Shown here in pieces: positions 44,971 to 56,500 of a stretch of 64,000 nt of DNA. Source of the stretch: Calliphora vicina (Eukaryota > Arthropoda > Insecta > Diptera > Calliphoridae); contig NC_088780.1 of the NCBI RefSeq assembly GCF_958450345.1, positions 95,492,226-95,556,225 on the forward strand, written 5' to 3'. The stretch's first letter is position 1, and the number at the start of each line of letters is the position of its first letter. Made by a program: the position numbers and the translations under genes. A model generated the notes under the pieces. The model was not told where the DNA came from, searched no databases, and was given only the letters and a program-made list of their open reading frames with translations.

Positions 44971-46524
44971 TTCCTGTAAACGAATGCTTCTTATGAACCC
45001 GGATTGAACACAGTGTTTGGTGGGATAATCATATAACATAACCCTTATATTCATGTTTCAAATATTCTCATATTGATTAAACAATTTGAATTATTTTGAT
45101 TTCACACAATTTAAGCAATTTGATTAAAACCCATAATGATTAATGACTTAAATACTTCGACATAAAACAATAATCAGTCATTAAGGTCACATTGGCAAAT
45201 ACCTAAATGTTTACAGTTTTATAAACAAACACCCTTTCCCAAAAAATGAAGAAAAAACAGGAAATAAACCACTTTTATGTCAACACAAACATTTTCACAG
45301 ATACCCAAAATAAAAACAAAATCTAACCTTAACCCATGATTGAAAAACTATCACAAAAAGGATTTCCATCCTACATAACCTGTATCACCAAAAAAGTAGC
45401 TAACATTAACTATCTATCTATTCATTCATTCATCTATCACTCTCTATCACAATAATGTTTTAAAAAAAAGCATTTTCACCCAACTTCCCAATTTATCTTG
45501 ACATAGAGCGGGAATAGGTTTGCATATAACAACACACATACACATTCCCCAATGACAGACATGTGCCTGTCATTTTCTCGGATATTAACAATTTCCCAAC
45601 AAAATAAAAGACTCCTCCAAATGGAAAACATTCATGCGAGTACCACAAATCTAAACAGTTTCCATATGCCTTTTCGAAAAATTAAACGAAAATGAAGAAT
45701 AAATGTTGTAGAAAATTACCAACTTATGTAATCTTGGTTGGCATCATTTATCAACTGGACATTTAGTAATTTTTCTTACTTTTCTATGACTGTCGTCATC
45801 GTACATCAAAAAGTCAGACCGGTAAACGTACGCACATCCTACCGCCTGGCAATCTTACTACCTACCTTCCTGGCTACCACTTTTCTATTTGCTGGCAATC
45901 ATGTGTGGTAGGCTTTTGTTGGAGTAGTTCTCTGGGTTGTTAAATGTTACCGGAAACTGTCACTTCATTTGGCAATTATAGTTGAGTGAATTTGTCATTT
46001 TGTAGTTTTAAGGTAATTTTCGTAGCCCTCAAAATAGACCAAAAAGGTTTAATCATCGTCATGTCTGATGAAAAATAATTGAAATGTCCTTGTTGGTAAT
46101 AGATTTCTATAAGAGTTGTGGTCATTTGTTTTTCTTGTGTGTTTTTTTTCTTTTTGTTTAGATCCTCCTTGAAGGTAGACAAGACAAATGGACTTTTGGT
46201 TATTGGCTTCATTGTTATGTGGAAAACTGCTTAAATAGACTAAATTTGTCTTACTTAATTTATAATTGTTGCAGTAGAATGTAGGAAAAATGTTCACATT
46301 CACAAGGAGTGATTTAAGTTCATATGGACTCTTAGATATAACATGGTATGATAGAGTATTTTAATTAATTATTACACAGCACAATAAAAGTCAAAACAAT
46401 TTTTAACACTTGATAAAATTCATATACGTTTGAAACTATACACTTTCATCTTGATCTTGATCTTTTATTTGCTTTAAAGGGCCTCTATATATTGTCCAAG
46501 GAAGTGAAATTTGAATTTCTTTTT
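44971..46524. other. No gene or transposon recognised; candidate host non-coding block
   Basis: The sequence is less repetitive than its surroundings, with a moderately GC-richer stretch at 45780-45960. No exon, RNA gene or terminal repeat was supported. Confidence 0.45.
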
Positions 46525-48650
46525 ATACCCACCATCAACAAAGATGGGGCTAACTGGCTGAAAAGGTTTGTTTGGTATTGAAAAAGGGCAATGGCGGTCC
46601 ATGATTTCACCTAGCCCTGTTCGAGCAGTCACAAATATGTTGATTATGAGAGAATCCTAATACAATTCTACACAAATTAGTTCTAAGTACTGTGAAATTA
46701 TACTAAGAAGTATCGGGCTACATTTGTCCGTAGTTCCCATACAGGGTCCCCCCCAGAAAATGATTTGAACATTTACAATTGTCTTATAATAATTAATATC
46801 GTGATGAAATTGGAAATAAACAGGATCGGTCCATAACCCCTATATCAGAAAAATATTTTATTTTGGGCACGATATCACAACTCTTGGAATATGCACTCAG
46901 TGTACTAATTCCGTGGAGTACAGACAGTGGATTGAGTGTTAACCCAAGCAAAACCGAGCTTTTACTGTTCACAAGGAAGTAGTTACAAGATTCCTCATTT
47001 ATCGCTTCCCCGATTAAATGGTGTTGAACTAACACTATCGGACAATACAAAATACTTGGGCGTTATTCTGGATAGTAAACTATCATGGAAACCCAATACC
47101 CTTTCAAGGACATAAAAATCCTTGACGGCTGTGTATGTGTGTAATAAAGCTATAGGTACGCAATAGGGTATTAGACCCCACTTTGTTAACTGACTATGTG
47201 ATACGGTCATTAAACCGACACTATTCTATGTAGTCTCTGTCTGGTGTAAGGCACTAGATAAAGGCTCAATTTGTATGCTATTCGAGAGGGTTTTAAGAAG
47301 TGCAATCCTGATAACAGGAGCTCTAAGAACGACCGCAACCAAATCGCTCTTTACTATATTAAACTGGATCCCTGTGGATCTAATGGCCAGAAAATGGCAG
47401 TCACCTCGGCCTTTAGACTAAACGCGATTGGGGCGTGGAAACAGGCTCCATACGGTCACTCCAGTATAATAGGTAGCATTCGGAATCTTCCCAATAATAT
47501 CGATTACTGAATTTCTAGGCCCTTCATGGTGAGGAATTTTGGTTTCTCAATTCCGTATAACACGGAAGCAATTGACGGACCTTTACGTCACACAACGGGT
47601 CAGTATATACGGAATGTTCTAGGAAGGGAGATCGAGTTGGCATAGGTGTCTACATTCAGGAATTCGGAACTAGGCTATCTTTTAGACTTCCAAATGAATG
47701 TAGCTTTATTCAGACTAAAATATCAGCCTCGAAAAGGGCGGCTAACTGGCTCAGTTATAACAAGAAATCAAATAGGGATATTCGTATATACTGACAGTCA
47801 GGCCGCAATAAAATATCTAACAGGTATATGCACAACATCTAATTTGGTCAGAATGACGGGCATCCTTAAATATGATGGCGAGACATTCAACAGTCGTACT
47901 CAAGTGGGTACTTTGACACGGAGATACTACTGGCGACTGTGTTGCTGATGATTTGGCGAAAAAAGGCGTGCTGCCTGGCGGAGACATAGACTTCCTATGT
48001 GGGATTTCGTTATCCAAACGCAAGCTTCACATTAGTAACTTCTACTATGAGCACGCTCAAACAAGATGGGGTTGTGAACCCAAGTGGGACGAACAATATA
48101 TCTTCTTGGCTTGGCACGCTCACAATTGAGTGGTATAGTGTCGGTCATTACCGGACACAGCACTTTTGGTAACCACGCGAGGAGACTTGGAGAAATTGTC
48201 AAAACCAGGAGGTGGATGAGACCATTTTTCATCTTCTTTGTCACTGCCCGACATTAGGAGATCTACGCTTAAGGTTTCTGATACATCGTTCCCTAATTAT
48301 TCTTTCTGAACTCTCGAATTTGAGGCTAGAGTGCATTAATGCCTTTATAAGGAATAGTAATTAGCTATCCAGACCAGACATGGGGATCTCCACAGAGTGA
48401 CCAATTAATAATCGCCTATCCTCTCTCTTTTTTCGTACCTCTTCACTTTTCCAACTTTAATCATATCTTGACTGTCCCCATCTCTTTTTCATATCTATCT
48501 GTCCCTCTTTTTCGGTCTTTCTACTTTCAGGTAACACAAAGGGACCTACTGCCTGGACCCAAGTGAGCTGCTCTTCATTCTTCACTTCGCGGCTGCCTGG
48601 AAACCTAACCTAAATATGAAAAATACTCATATATTGATGGTGGGTACACG
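46525..48650. repeat. Repeat with CCCACCATCAA ends split by a non-LTR insertion
   Basis: Starts tttttatacccaccatcaac (46523) and ends ttgatggtgggta (48637-48649), an inverted terminal word. 46550-46800 matches 52660-52925 (ggtttgtttggtattgaaaa, ccatgatttc(a/c)cctagccc, cgaaattatact). The 46855-48620 part is an inserted retroelement. Confidence 0.65.
46855..48620 (+). pseudogene. I/R1-type non-LTR ORF2 fragment: RT thumb, RNase H, C terminus
   Basis: Plus-strand frames: an RT palm/thumb tail with VLTQ(A)K and KYLGVILDSKLSWK (47053-47092), AVYVCNKAIG (47125-47155), TTATKSLFTILNWIPVDL (47327-47380). RNase H pieces follow: YTDSQAAIKYL (47790-47820), TGDCVADDLAKKGVLPGGD (47930-47985), SKRKLHISNFYYEHAQTRWG (48013-48072). 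Then comes the C-terminal knuckle VDETIFHLLCHCPTLGDLRLRFL (48213-48280). The 3' end is cctaacctaa at 48604. A possible target duplication gaaaaata(t/c)t sits at 46851 and 48616. Many stops. Confidence 0.8.
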
Positions 48651-48654
48651 CAGA

Positions 48655-48840
48655 GAAAAAATATAATTGGGCATGGTTACTGTAACCATTTAAATAGTGT
48701 TACAAGATTTTTAACAATATTATAGTCACAGTAACTATTTACATGATTGTGGTAGCCATAATATGGTTAATTTATGATTCACATGATTGTATCAACCATA
48801 TATATGGTTACAGTAAACAAATATATGTTTGTGGCATTTA
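48655..48840 (+). repeat. Short palindrome-rich repeat, inverted to 43885-43995
   Basis: Starts acgcagagaaaaaatataat and contains ggttactgtaaccat, accatatatatggttacagt and cataatatggttaat, each nearly self-complementary. The inner 110 bp matches 43885-43995 in reverse. Likely a MITE; the right boundary was not found. Confidence 0.6.
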
Positions 48841-49559
48841 CTATTTTTTTCTATCGGTTGAGAACATCGAATTTGGGTTTGTTTTGTCTTAATACTATTT
48901 TTTCGATCACAACCATTAATATTTGGAATTTGAAACACAAAGTAGTTACTTTAATTCGATTGCCATCTCCGAATTAATTGAATAAACTTAGTAAAGACAC
49001 AAACCGGTTAAACACATTGTAATATTTTACAGTTATTGGAACGTTTATTAAATTACAATTAAGGGATTTCAATTCAAAAATTTCTGTATATTATGTTCTT
49101 ATTGAAATGTTTGTTATTGAATGTCTTGTTATTAGAAATTTTCCATGTCCATATTTAGAGATTTATACTACAATATTATTGAGTAGTTGTTGAGCCTATA
49201 AAATCTTAAGTAATATTTATTAATTTTATAATTTTAGTTTTATTAAAATATTTTGTTTATAATCCTAAATGTTTACATCATTATCATCATTCTTCTCAGT
49301 TTTATTTGATCATATGGATAAAACCTTTTAACGTAATTGTTTAAGACAATTTAGCAAAAGTTTTTGTTTGGTAGTGGATTAAAATAAAACACCTCGATAA
49401 TCCTGAAAAATATCAAACATATTTTGTAATATTTGTCAAACAAAAATGTTTTGCTAAAAAGAAAACTGTCACACTTAGTTATACAAAAAAAAACCCAACC
49501 CAGTTAACAACCCCACTTTAACTCTGACGGAAAGATAAATATTAATAAAGATTTATATT
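48841..49559. other. No gene recognised
   Basis: AT-rich sequence with no recognised feature. Confidence 0.4.
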
Positions 49560-50545
49560 AGGGTGGTATTTTTTCAAATTAAAGAAGTAAAGCTAAACTT
49601 CCCGCACATGACGATTTGTTGGGTTATTAAATTTAATAACCATATTAACATCTAACAAATATTTGAATAACTTGAAGGTTAAAACCTTTTGATAAATTAA
49701 TTTTTGGTCTTACAAAAAGTGCAACATTTTTGAAGAACGGAGTTTTAAAGTGGCATATTTTTGAATCTAATTGAAATATTGACTTGAAATTGTTTTTGTA
49801 AGGCCAAAAATTTACTTATCTCAACAAAAAAATTAGTTCGAAATAATGCTCGATTAAATTATGCCTAACATTTGCAATCACATTAACATTTTGATACATA
49901 TTTTAGTTTTAGAAACTCAAAAATATGTAATAAGTAATAAAATCTTTTTTTATTAACAAAACTTAATGAAATTTTCAACGTTTTTTAAATTTATCATTCT
50001 AAATAATAAATTGTAAAAAAACTTGTCAAAAGGTCAAAGGGAATCAATCCCGTAATTCCTAAAAATTGGATCGAAAATTCCAAAATTGGTATTTTTACAA
50101 TTTTGCCTATAGGGTTCACATATGCTTTGGGGCTGGAAAAATATTTTGGGGATAAATAGGGAACCAAAGCTGCTTTAGGTTTTCTGATCCCAGTTTTGGG
50201 ATTTTAGATTCTAGATTTTAGTTTTTTATACCAAATGTTCTTCGTAAAGATACCTTACAGAAAAAGTTTTTTTATAAAAGAAGGTGAGTTCTCGCCCAAA
50301 AAACAGCAAAAATCTACTATTTTTTTAAATTGAAAATGGGTTATTTTTGTATTCATAATTGATATTGTTATGAAATCTCTTGTATATTATTGGTAATTTA
50401 GTTATCTAACTAATAACAAGAATTCGGTCTAAAAGTACGTACCATATTTTTAAAAAAACGGACCAAGGTATGGCAAAATTTTAAAATTTCAATTTCTAAA
50501 TGCCTATAACTCAGAAATTATAAGAGCATTGTTTCTGTTTCGATT
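49560..50545. repeat. Uninterrupted relative of the 20.99-23.10 kb repeat
   Basis: Shares in order aagtgcaacatttttgaaga, catatttttgaatctaattg, ttcttcgtaaagatacctta, cgcccaaaaaacagcaaaaa and ggaccaaggtatggcaaaat with the two outer parts of 20831-23100. Non-coding. Confidence 0.6.
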
Positions 50546-50555
50546 TTATTATGAA

Positions 50556-51057
50556 CTAGCTAAAACCCGGTGTGCTTCGCTACTCGTAAAGTAATGATTT
50601 ACAATATAGTTGTCCATATAAAATTAGTTTCTAATGTAATAAAAAGTACGATATTTATTTCATATTTTCCAACCTTTATGTGAATTGCAATAAAATACAA
50701 AAGTTTAGAATCAGAAATATTTGAATTTAATGTTGGGTTTTCCTACTCGCGAACATGCAACTGAAAACTTGTCATGTGAAAAGCATGGACTGTCTAGACT
50801 TAGTCCGCAAACTTGCAAAGACTGACCTTGAGCTTTATCAATTGACATTGCAAATGCTAAGCAAATAGGAAACTGCAATCGATTAAAATCAATGGCATTT
50901 CCGAAGTTATAATCGGAATACGTGCAGCAATACATCTGTCCCTTTATACTCCCGGATTGGATTGTTCATTAATTTCCTTATACTGTATGTCGAGTGTCAT
51001 ATAAATACGCAAACAATCATACAAACAAACACACATTGACTTTTATATATATATATA
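50556..51057 (-). mobile_element. Helitron 3' end with helicase C terminus, internally deleted
   Basis: CTAG at 50556-50559 followed by ctaaaacccggtgtgcttcg is the minus-strand Helitron 3' end. Upstream in the minus sense lies the helicase C terminus. The right end acacattgacttttatatat resembles the TA-rich 5' ends at 36440 and 59710, though the terminal TC is lost. This is a deletion derivative joining both ends. Confidence 0.7.
50711..50935 (-). pseudogene. Helitron helicase C-terminal fragment
   Basis: A single minus-strand open frame includes NRLQFPICLAFAMSIDKAQGQSLQVCGLSLDSPCFSHDKFSVACSRVGKPNIKF. The QFP-x-x-LAFAM-x-x-x-KAQGQSL and CFSHxx-x-VACSRVGKP blocks are the final motifs of a PIF1-type Helitron helicase. 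The Rep domain and helicase motifs I-IV are missing. It differs from the 6867-7230 fragment in wording (CSRVGKP versus FSRA), so two Helitron lineages are present. Its orientation agrees with the CTAG end at 50556. Confidence 0.85.
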
Positions 51058-51404
51058 AGGGTTTCAAATGTGTACATACAAATTTTAACATTTACATTTA
51101 TATTGTTGGTAGTGCGCGCATTTCTGTACTAAATATTAATATTGATAGGTGCTATAGCTTTCCTTATATATAATTTGTCATCATATCTATGGGATGTGCC
51201 ACGCTCACAATTGTTAATTTGCCCATTTTTGGCCTAAATAATTATTTCATACAAAGATTCAGTGCTTTACATATCACAATTATATGTATGGGAAGTGCCA
51301 CGCCCTCTGTGATTACTACTTCCATTTTTGCTTCAAATATTTATACAAAGGGTGGAATTGCTCATGCAAACTTTGATGACTATAGTTTTCTAAATATTTG
51401 ATTT
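51058..51404. other. Repeat-derived, no gene
   Basis: Two phrases repeat: atatctatgggatgtgccac with gctcacaattgttaatt, and tatatgtatgggaagtgcca with cgccctctgtgattac. They are about 100 bp apart and look like tandem units of a fly repeat. Confidence 0.4.
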
Positions 51405-52028
51405 TTATACCCTATATAAGTTTGTCATTCCGTTTGTAATTTCTACATTTTTCATTTCCGACCCTATAAAGTATATATATTCTAGATCCTTATAGATATC
51501 GGAGTCGATTAAGCCACGTCCGTCTGTCTGTCTGTTGAAATCAATTTTCTGAAGACCCCAGATATCTTCGGGATCCAAATCTTCAATAATTCTGTCAGAC
51601 ATGCTTTCGAGAAGTTTGCTATTTAAAATCATCAAAATCGGTCCATAAATAACGGAGATATGAGCAAAAAACTGGGACAACCTCGATTTTTGACCAATTT
51701 TTGATCTATATATGGATTACTAAGTCATTAATATATACAATATGGATATCAATATAGATATTTCAAAGTCCATTGCAACGATTTTTTTTTCATCAACAAT
51801 TTTTTTTTGTCATAAATTTTAAAAAAAAAAAAAAATTAAAAAATTTTTTTAAAAAAAATTTGGAAAAAAAAATTTTTTAAAAAATTAAAAAACAATTTCG
51901 TAAAATAAAAAATTTGAAAAACAATTAAAAAAAAATTAAATTTTGTTTACCTAAAAATATTTAAAAAAATTTATTTTAAAGTATAATTTGGTGAAGGGTA
52001 TATAAGATAATATAGATCTCTTACTTGT
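51405..52028 (-). repeat. mini-me-like repeat, reverse orientation
   Basis: Contains tttgtcattccgtttgtaat, cgaccctataaagtatatat, agatatcggagtcgattaag and cgtccgtctgtctgtctgtt in this order. It then runs through an extremely A/T-rich stretch (51780-51960) to gtgaagggtatataagataa and cttacttgtt. It is the mirror of 21241-22860. The core followed by GTCT units fits the mini-me description. Confidence 0.65.
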
Positions 52029-52147
52029 TATAGCTTATAGCTCCTTCCAGACATACAGTAATATACTATAAAAATTTTAAGCAAATCCGTTCAGCCGTTT
52101 AGCCGTCTATAGATCCTAAACTAATAATAATAAACATACATACAGAT
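52029..52147 (-). mobile_element. Helitron 5'-region part, continued at 59702-59734
   Basis: aagcaaatccgttcagccgt and cataataaacatacatacag precede the hAT-like insertion. The continuation cacacattcacttttatata, then tatagat, is at 59709-59735. Together they read as the complement of a Helitron 5' end (TC at 59734-59733, followed by TA-rich sequence). The matching CTAG end was not identified. Confidence 0.55.
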
Positions 52148-53232
52148 TAGGGATGCCAAACGGGACTGGGTTTTACTAATCCCGGGATTCGGGATTTTAG
52201 AAATAAAAATCCCGGGATCACTTGATTTTTCGGGATTTTTCGGGACTTCGGGATTTTAGTTAAACGTCAAAAACATCAAATTCAACAATAAAAACTATTT
52301 ATTTCGTTAATATGAATAAGAAAAAATATAACAAAGCAAAAACTAATGCATTGAATTAAAATAAATTTAACCGTGATAAATCCATAACAAAATTGAAAAG
52401 TTTATAACTTTTGTACATATGCCATATTCAAGCAAGAGGATTTTTAGGAAAGTGTACATTGCCCTTACTATGAGACCAATCGTGTAAAAATTGGTAATGA
52501 AGTTTAAAAGTTATTTGCAATTGAAACTGCACAATTTTTGTCGAAAATGTTTGCTCCATCCCTATATTAATATTAAAAATAAAAAGTATTGTTTTATTAT
52601 ATTACAAAAAATGTCGGCCTGTCTGTTAAAAACACGATAGGGCACAAACGAAAGAAGCCAGCTGGCTAAAATTATCCACAAATATAAGGTTTGTTTGGTA
52701 TTGAAAATGGTCCATGATTTCCCCTAGCCCCATACAATTGTCTCCCGGAATACTGTTTGAGCAGTCATAAATATGTTGAATATGCGCCAATCCTTAAAAA
52801 ATTGTGCACAAAATAAGTTCTAAGTACTCCGAAATTATACTGTACAGTATTGCGGAAATCGGGCTACATTTGTCCCTAGTCCAAATTGGGTTATAATAAT
52901 TAATATCGTGATGAAATTGGTCATAAACAAGTTGTATATGAAAATAAACCCTTCTACCAACTTTTGTGAGGTCCAGTCCAAAATATTTTATTGTCAATAA
53001 ATAATTTGTATATAATAATATTAACATAAATTTCGATATAAGTGCTAATCAAGTCTCCATTGATGGTGGGTATACAAGATTCGGCGAGATTAGAATTATA
53101 AGTATGCTGAAATTTAGCTTTCTAGGTATTTTAGAAGCTTGAAAAATCTTCCTGAAAATATAAAAAATCTTGTAATATTCCGGGATTCGTTAATCCCGAA
53201 AAATCCCGGGATTCTTTTTCACAAATCCCGGG

Positions 53233-53561
53233 TGTTGAACTCGTAAATAAAAGACGGGTTTTGCGTTGAACAAAATGCTTTATAAAAGTATTTATGTTTA
53301 TTTCTAAAAAAAGGTTAAAGTTAATTTAATATTATGTTATAGAGACAAACAGCTTACCGCAGTTTTGCAACCGTCTTTGGCAAGGTTCAATTCAATTTAA
53401 ATCTGATGTTCTTACTTATGACATACGAAACATAGAATATGAGAGAAAGAAGAATGCAAAAGGCGGCACAAATAAATTGACAAATGACATTCATTATGAA
53501 TTGCTAACTGCAATATACAAAAAGTCAGACTATGAAATACATTCAGGGTCATTCTGGAACA
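53233..53561 (-). repeat. 3' LTR of the BEL/Pao element
   Basis: In element orientation it starts TGTTCCAGAATGACC and ends CGAGTTCAACA. It is identical by eye to 59347-59675. A polyadenylation-like aataaa is in the last third. The Gag-Pol ORF stop lies 32 bp inside this LTR. Confidence 0.95.
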
Positions 53562-56500
53562 CTCCCGCCCCCGTGGAGCTATCAGCTTCACCACTTTCTA
53601 CGTCCAGAACGGCTAGCTTGGACACAGCGCGCTGCAACTTACCGGTGGAAGTCTTCACATCGACTCTTCGTGCCACACCATCGGGACCAGCATAAACACA
53701 TGTGACCAAACCTTTCCGCCATTGACTTCTTGGAACATTCGGATCGCAGATGAACACCAAGTCTCCTACTTTGATTGGAACAGTACGTTCACACCATTTC
53801 ACTCTCCTAGTCAGCGTTGGCAAATACTCATTAACCCACTTCTTCCAGAATCTATCCCTCAAACACCTTGAAACTCGCCATTGTTTTTTAATAGTGAAGG
53901 GTTTTATATCAGGTGATTCAACAGATGGTGTATTGGCAACATTTCCACTGCCAATTAAAAAGTGGTTAGGGGTAAGCGGCTCCTCTTCATGTGGGCTAAT
54001 AGGCAAGTGTGTTAATGGCCGCGAATTAACGACGTTTTCAGCCTCAATTAGTAATGAGTGTAATACATGTTCTTTGGGAGAAATCTGCTTCAATGTATGT
54101 CGTAATACCTTCTTCACGCACTGTACCATCCTTTCCCAAATACCACCTTCAGATGGATTAACAGGACAGTTGAAAATCCATTCGATGCCTTTCATTGACA
54201 TTTCGTTTTGGATTCTCTTAGCATCGAAAACTTCACTAAATCGTCTGGCCTCTTCGTTGGCACCAATAAAGTTTTTGCCGTTATCAGAACGGATTCTGGC
54301 GGGTATTCCCCTACGATTTATAAAGTTCCTTATGACAATTATGCACGAGTCCGTTGACAAATCGTAGGCTAATTCTAAATGAATTGCCCGAAGCGTGAGG
54401 CACGTAAAGAGCGCCACCCACCTCTTTTCTGTCCTTCTTCCAATTGACACATTTATAGGACCAAAGTAGTCTAGTCCAGTATATTTGAAAGGCTCAATAT
54501 TTGGCTCCAGGCGATCAAATGGAAGTGGTCCCATAATTGGAGCTTGAGGGTTGGCATTTTTAATTTTGCATTGTTGACAATTAGATACGATCGTTTTTAG
54601 TAAGCTTCTTAATTGAGGTATCCAAAATTTTTTGCGTACTTCACAAATCGTCGCTTCATGATTTTGATGCATCATCTGACAATGATAATGCATGACAACA
54701 AGTTTTGTAAAATTATGATTTTTGGGAAGAATTATTGGCCGCCTTGAACTGTAGGGCAAGTAACTAGCAGCATCTATTCTTCCATACACCCTTAACAGTC
54801 CATCATCATCAACATACGGCATCAGGTTATACAAATGACAGGTTTTTGGTATAGATAGTTTATTTTTAATCAATTTAAGTTCATCTGGAAAGGCTTCCCT
54901 TTGGACTAGCTGGCATAGTAATTTTTCAGAATATTCTACTTCACGGGAGGTGAGACCATGTTTTTGTAAAACGTTATACTCTTTTCGGCAATGATTTATA
55001 AATCTTAGTACCCATGCGAAACTTCTTTTTAGACGACAAAGAGATGAAAATCTATTAAAATCAACCATATTATCATTTATAATTATTAATGACATCTTTT
55101 GGGAAATTTCTTCTTCATCTACTTCTTTTGAAATTTCAATCTCGCCTTTTGTCCAGTCTTCTTCAGGCAATTTCAGGAAGGCTGGTCCATTTAACCAACG
55201 AGAAGAAGAGGAAAAATCCACATTGTTTGATGATCTCGTGGCTTCATCTGCTACATTGTCTTTTGTTGATACCCATCTCCAATTTTCAACATCTGTAGAA
55301 GCAAGAATTTCTGCTACACGGTGTGCGACATATGGTTTATATCTTCTGTGATTACTAGCAATCCATTTTAGCACAGTTTTAGAGTCACTCCATAATACAC
55401 ATTTGTCTGGAACAAGGCTGTGCTCACTTAAAATGTTCTGCTTCAAACGTGTACCGAGAACTGCTGCCTGCAATTCTAGCCGGGGTATAGTAACTCTCTT
55501 CAAAGGACTACATTTTGTTTTTGAAATTATAAAACTAGTGCAAATGTCACCATCACCAATATATCTCCAATAGGCAATTGCAGCAAATGCTTCTTCACTG
55601 GCGTCTACGAAAATATGAAGTTGTAGAGATGTTGGCTTCCCAAACGAAAAATAAAAACGGCGAACTCTAAAATTGGCAATATTGTTCATTTGACTCCTCC
55701 AACGTTTCCAGGAACTATTTAAAGCATTGGGTATTGGTTCGTCCCAAAGACAATTACTCTTCCAAATTTGTCGTAATAGTAGCTTCCCACCCACTGTAAA
55801 ATGACTCAAGTAACCAAGAGGATCGAATGTTGACATTATAATGCTTAAAACTTCTCTTTTAGTTGGGCTACGTTGGCCAGACATGACAAGTTTGTCAACT
55901 CGATGAAATTTTAAATTAAACATGAAATTGTCACTAGAAGGCTCCCAAAACAAACCCAGTACCCTTTCTGTACCATCATTGGCAGGAATTTGTTTTGATA
56001 TTAAACTACCATCCAGGGTTGTAATGACCTCGTCGGAATTTGAGATAAAGCCCCTTAGTTCGAATCCACCATTTTTGTGAATTTCTCTCACTTGTTTTGA
56101 AATACTTACAGCTTCTTCTACACTGTCAAAGCTGTCAACGAAATCATCCATGTAATGGTGATCGCATATAGCTTCAATGGCTCGAGGATGGAAAGCGCGA
56201 TGATCTCGTGCATTGGTTTTCATGACATATAATGCCGAGGATGGTGAACAGGCGGCTCCGAAAGTCATAACTACCATTTCGTATTCATACGGTGGATTTG
56301 CTGTATTTCCATCCCTCCAAAGAAATCTTTGTGAGATTCTATCACATGGCTGCACTAAAATTTGGTGAAACATTTCGCGAATATCGGCACCAACAGCAAT
56401 TTGACCGCGGCGAAAATTATAAAGCGTAGACGGCAAAGACGCAATATCTTGGGGTCCTTTCAGCAATTGTGAATTCAAAGAAATGTCCTGTACACTGGCG

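Noticed and set aside
53750..54367. 205-codon plus-strand ORF
   Set aside because: It lies entirely antisense to the integrase region of the BEL/Pao ORF and has no recognisable domain.
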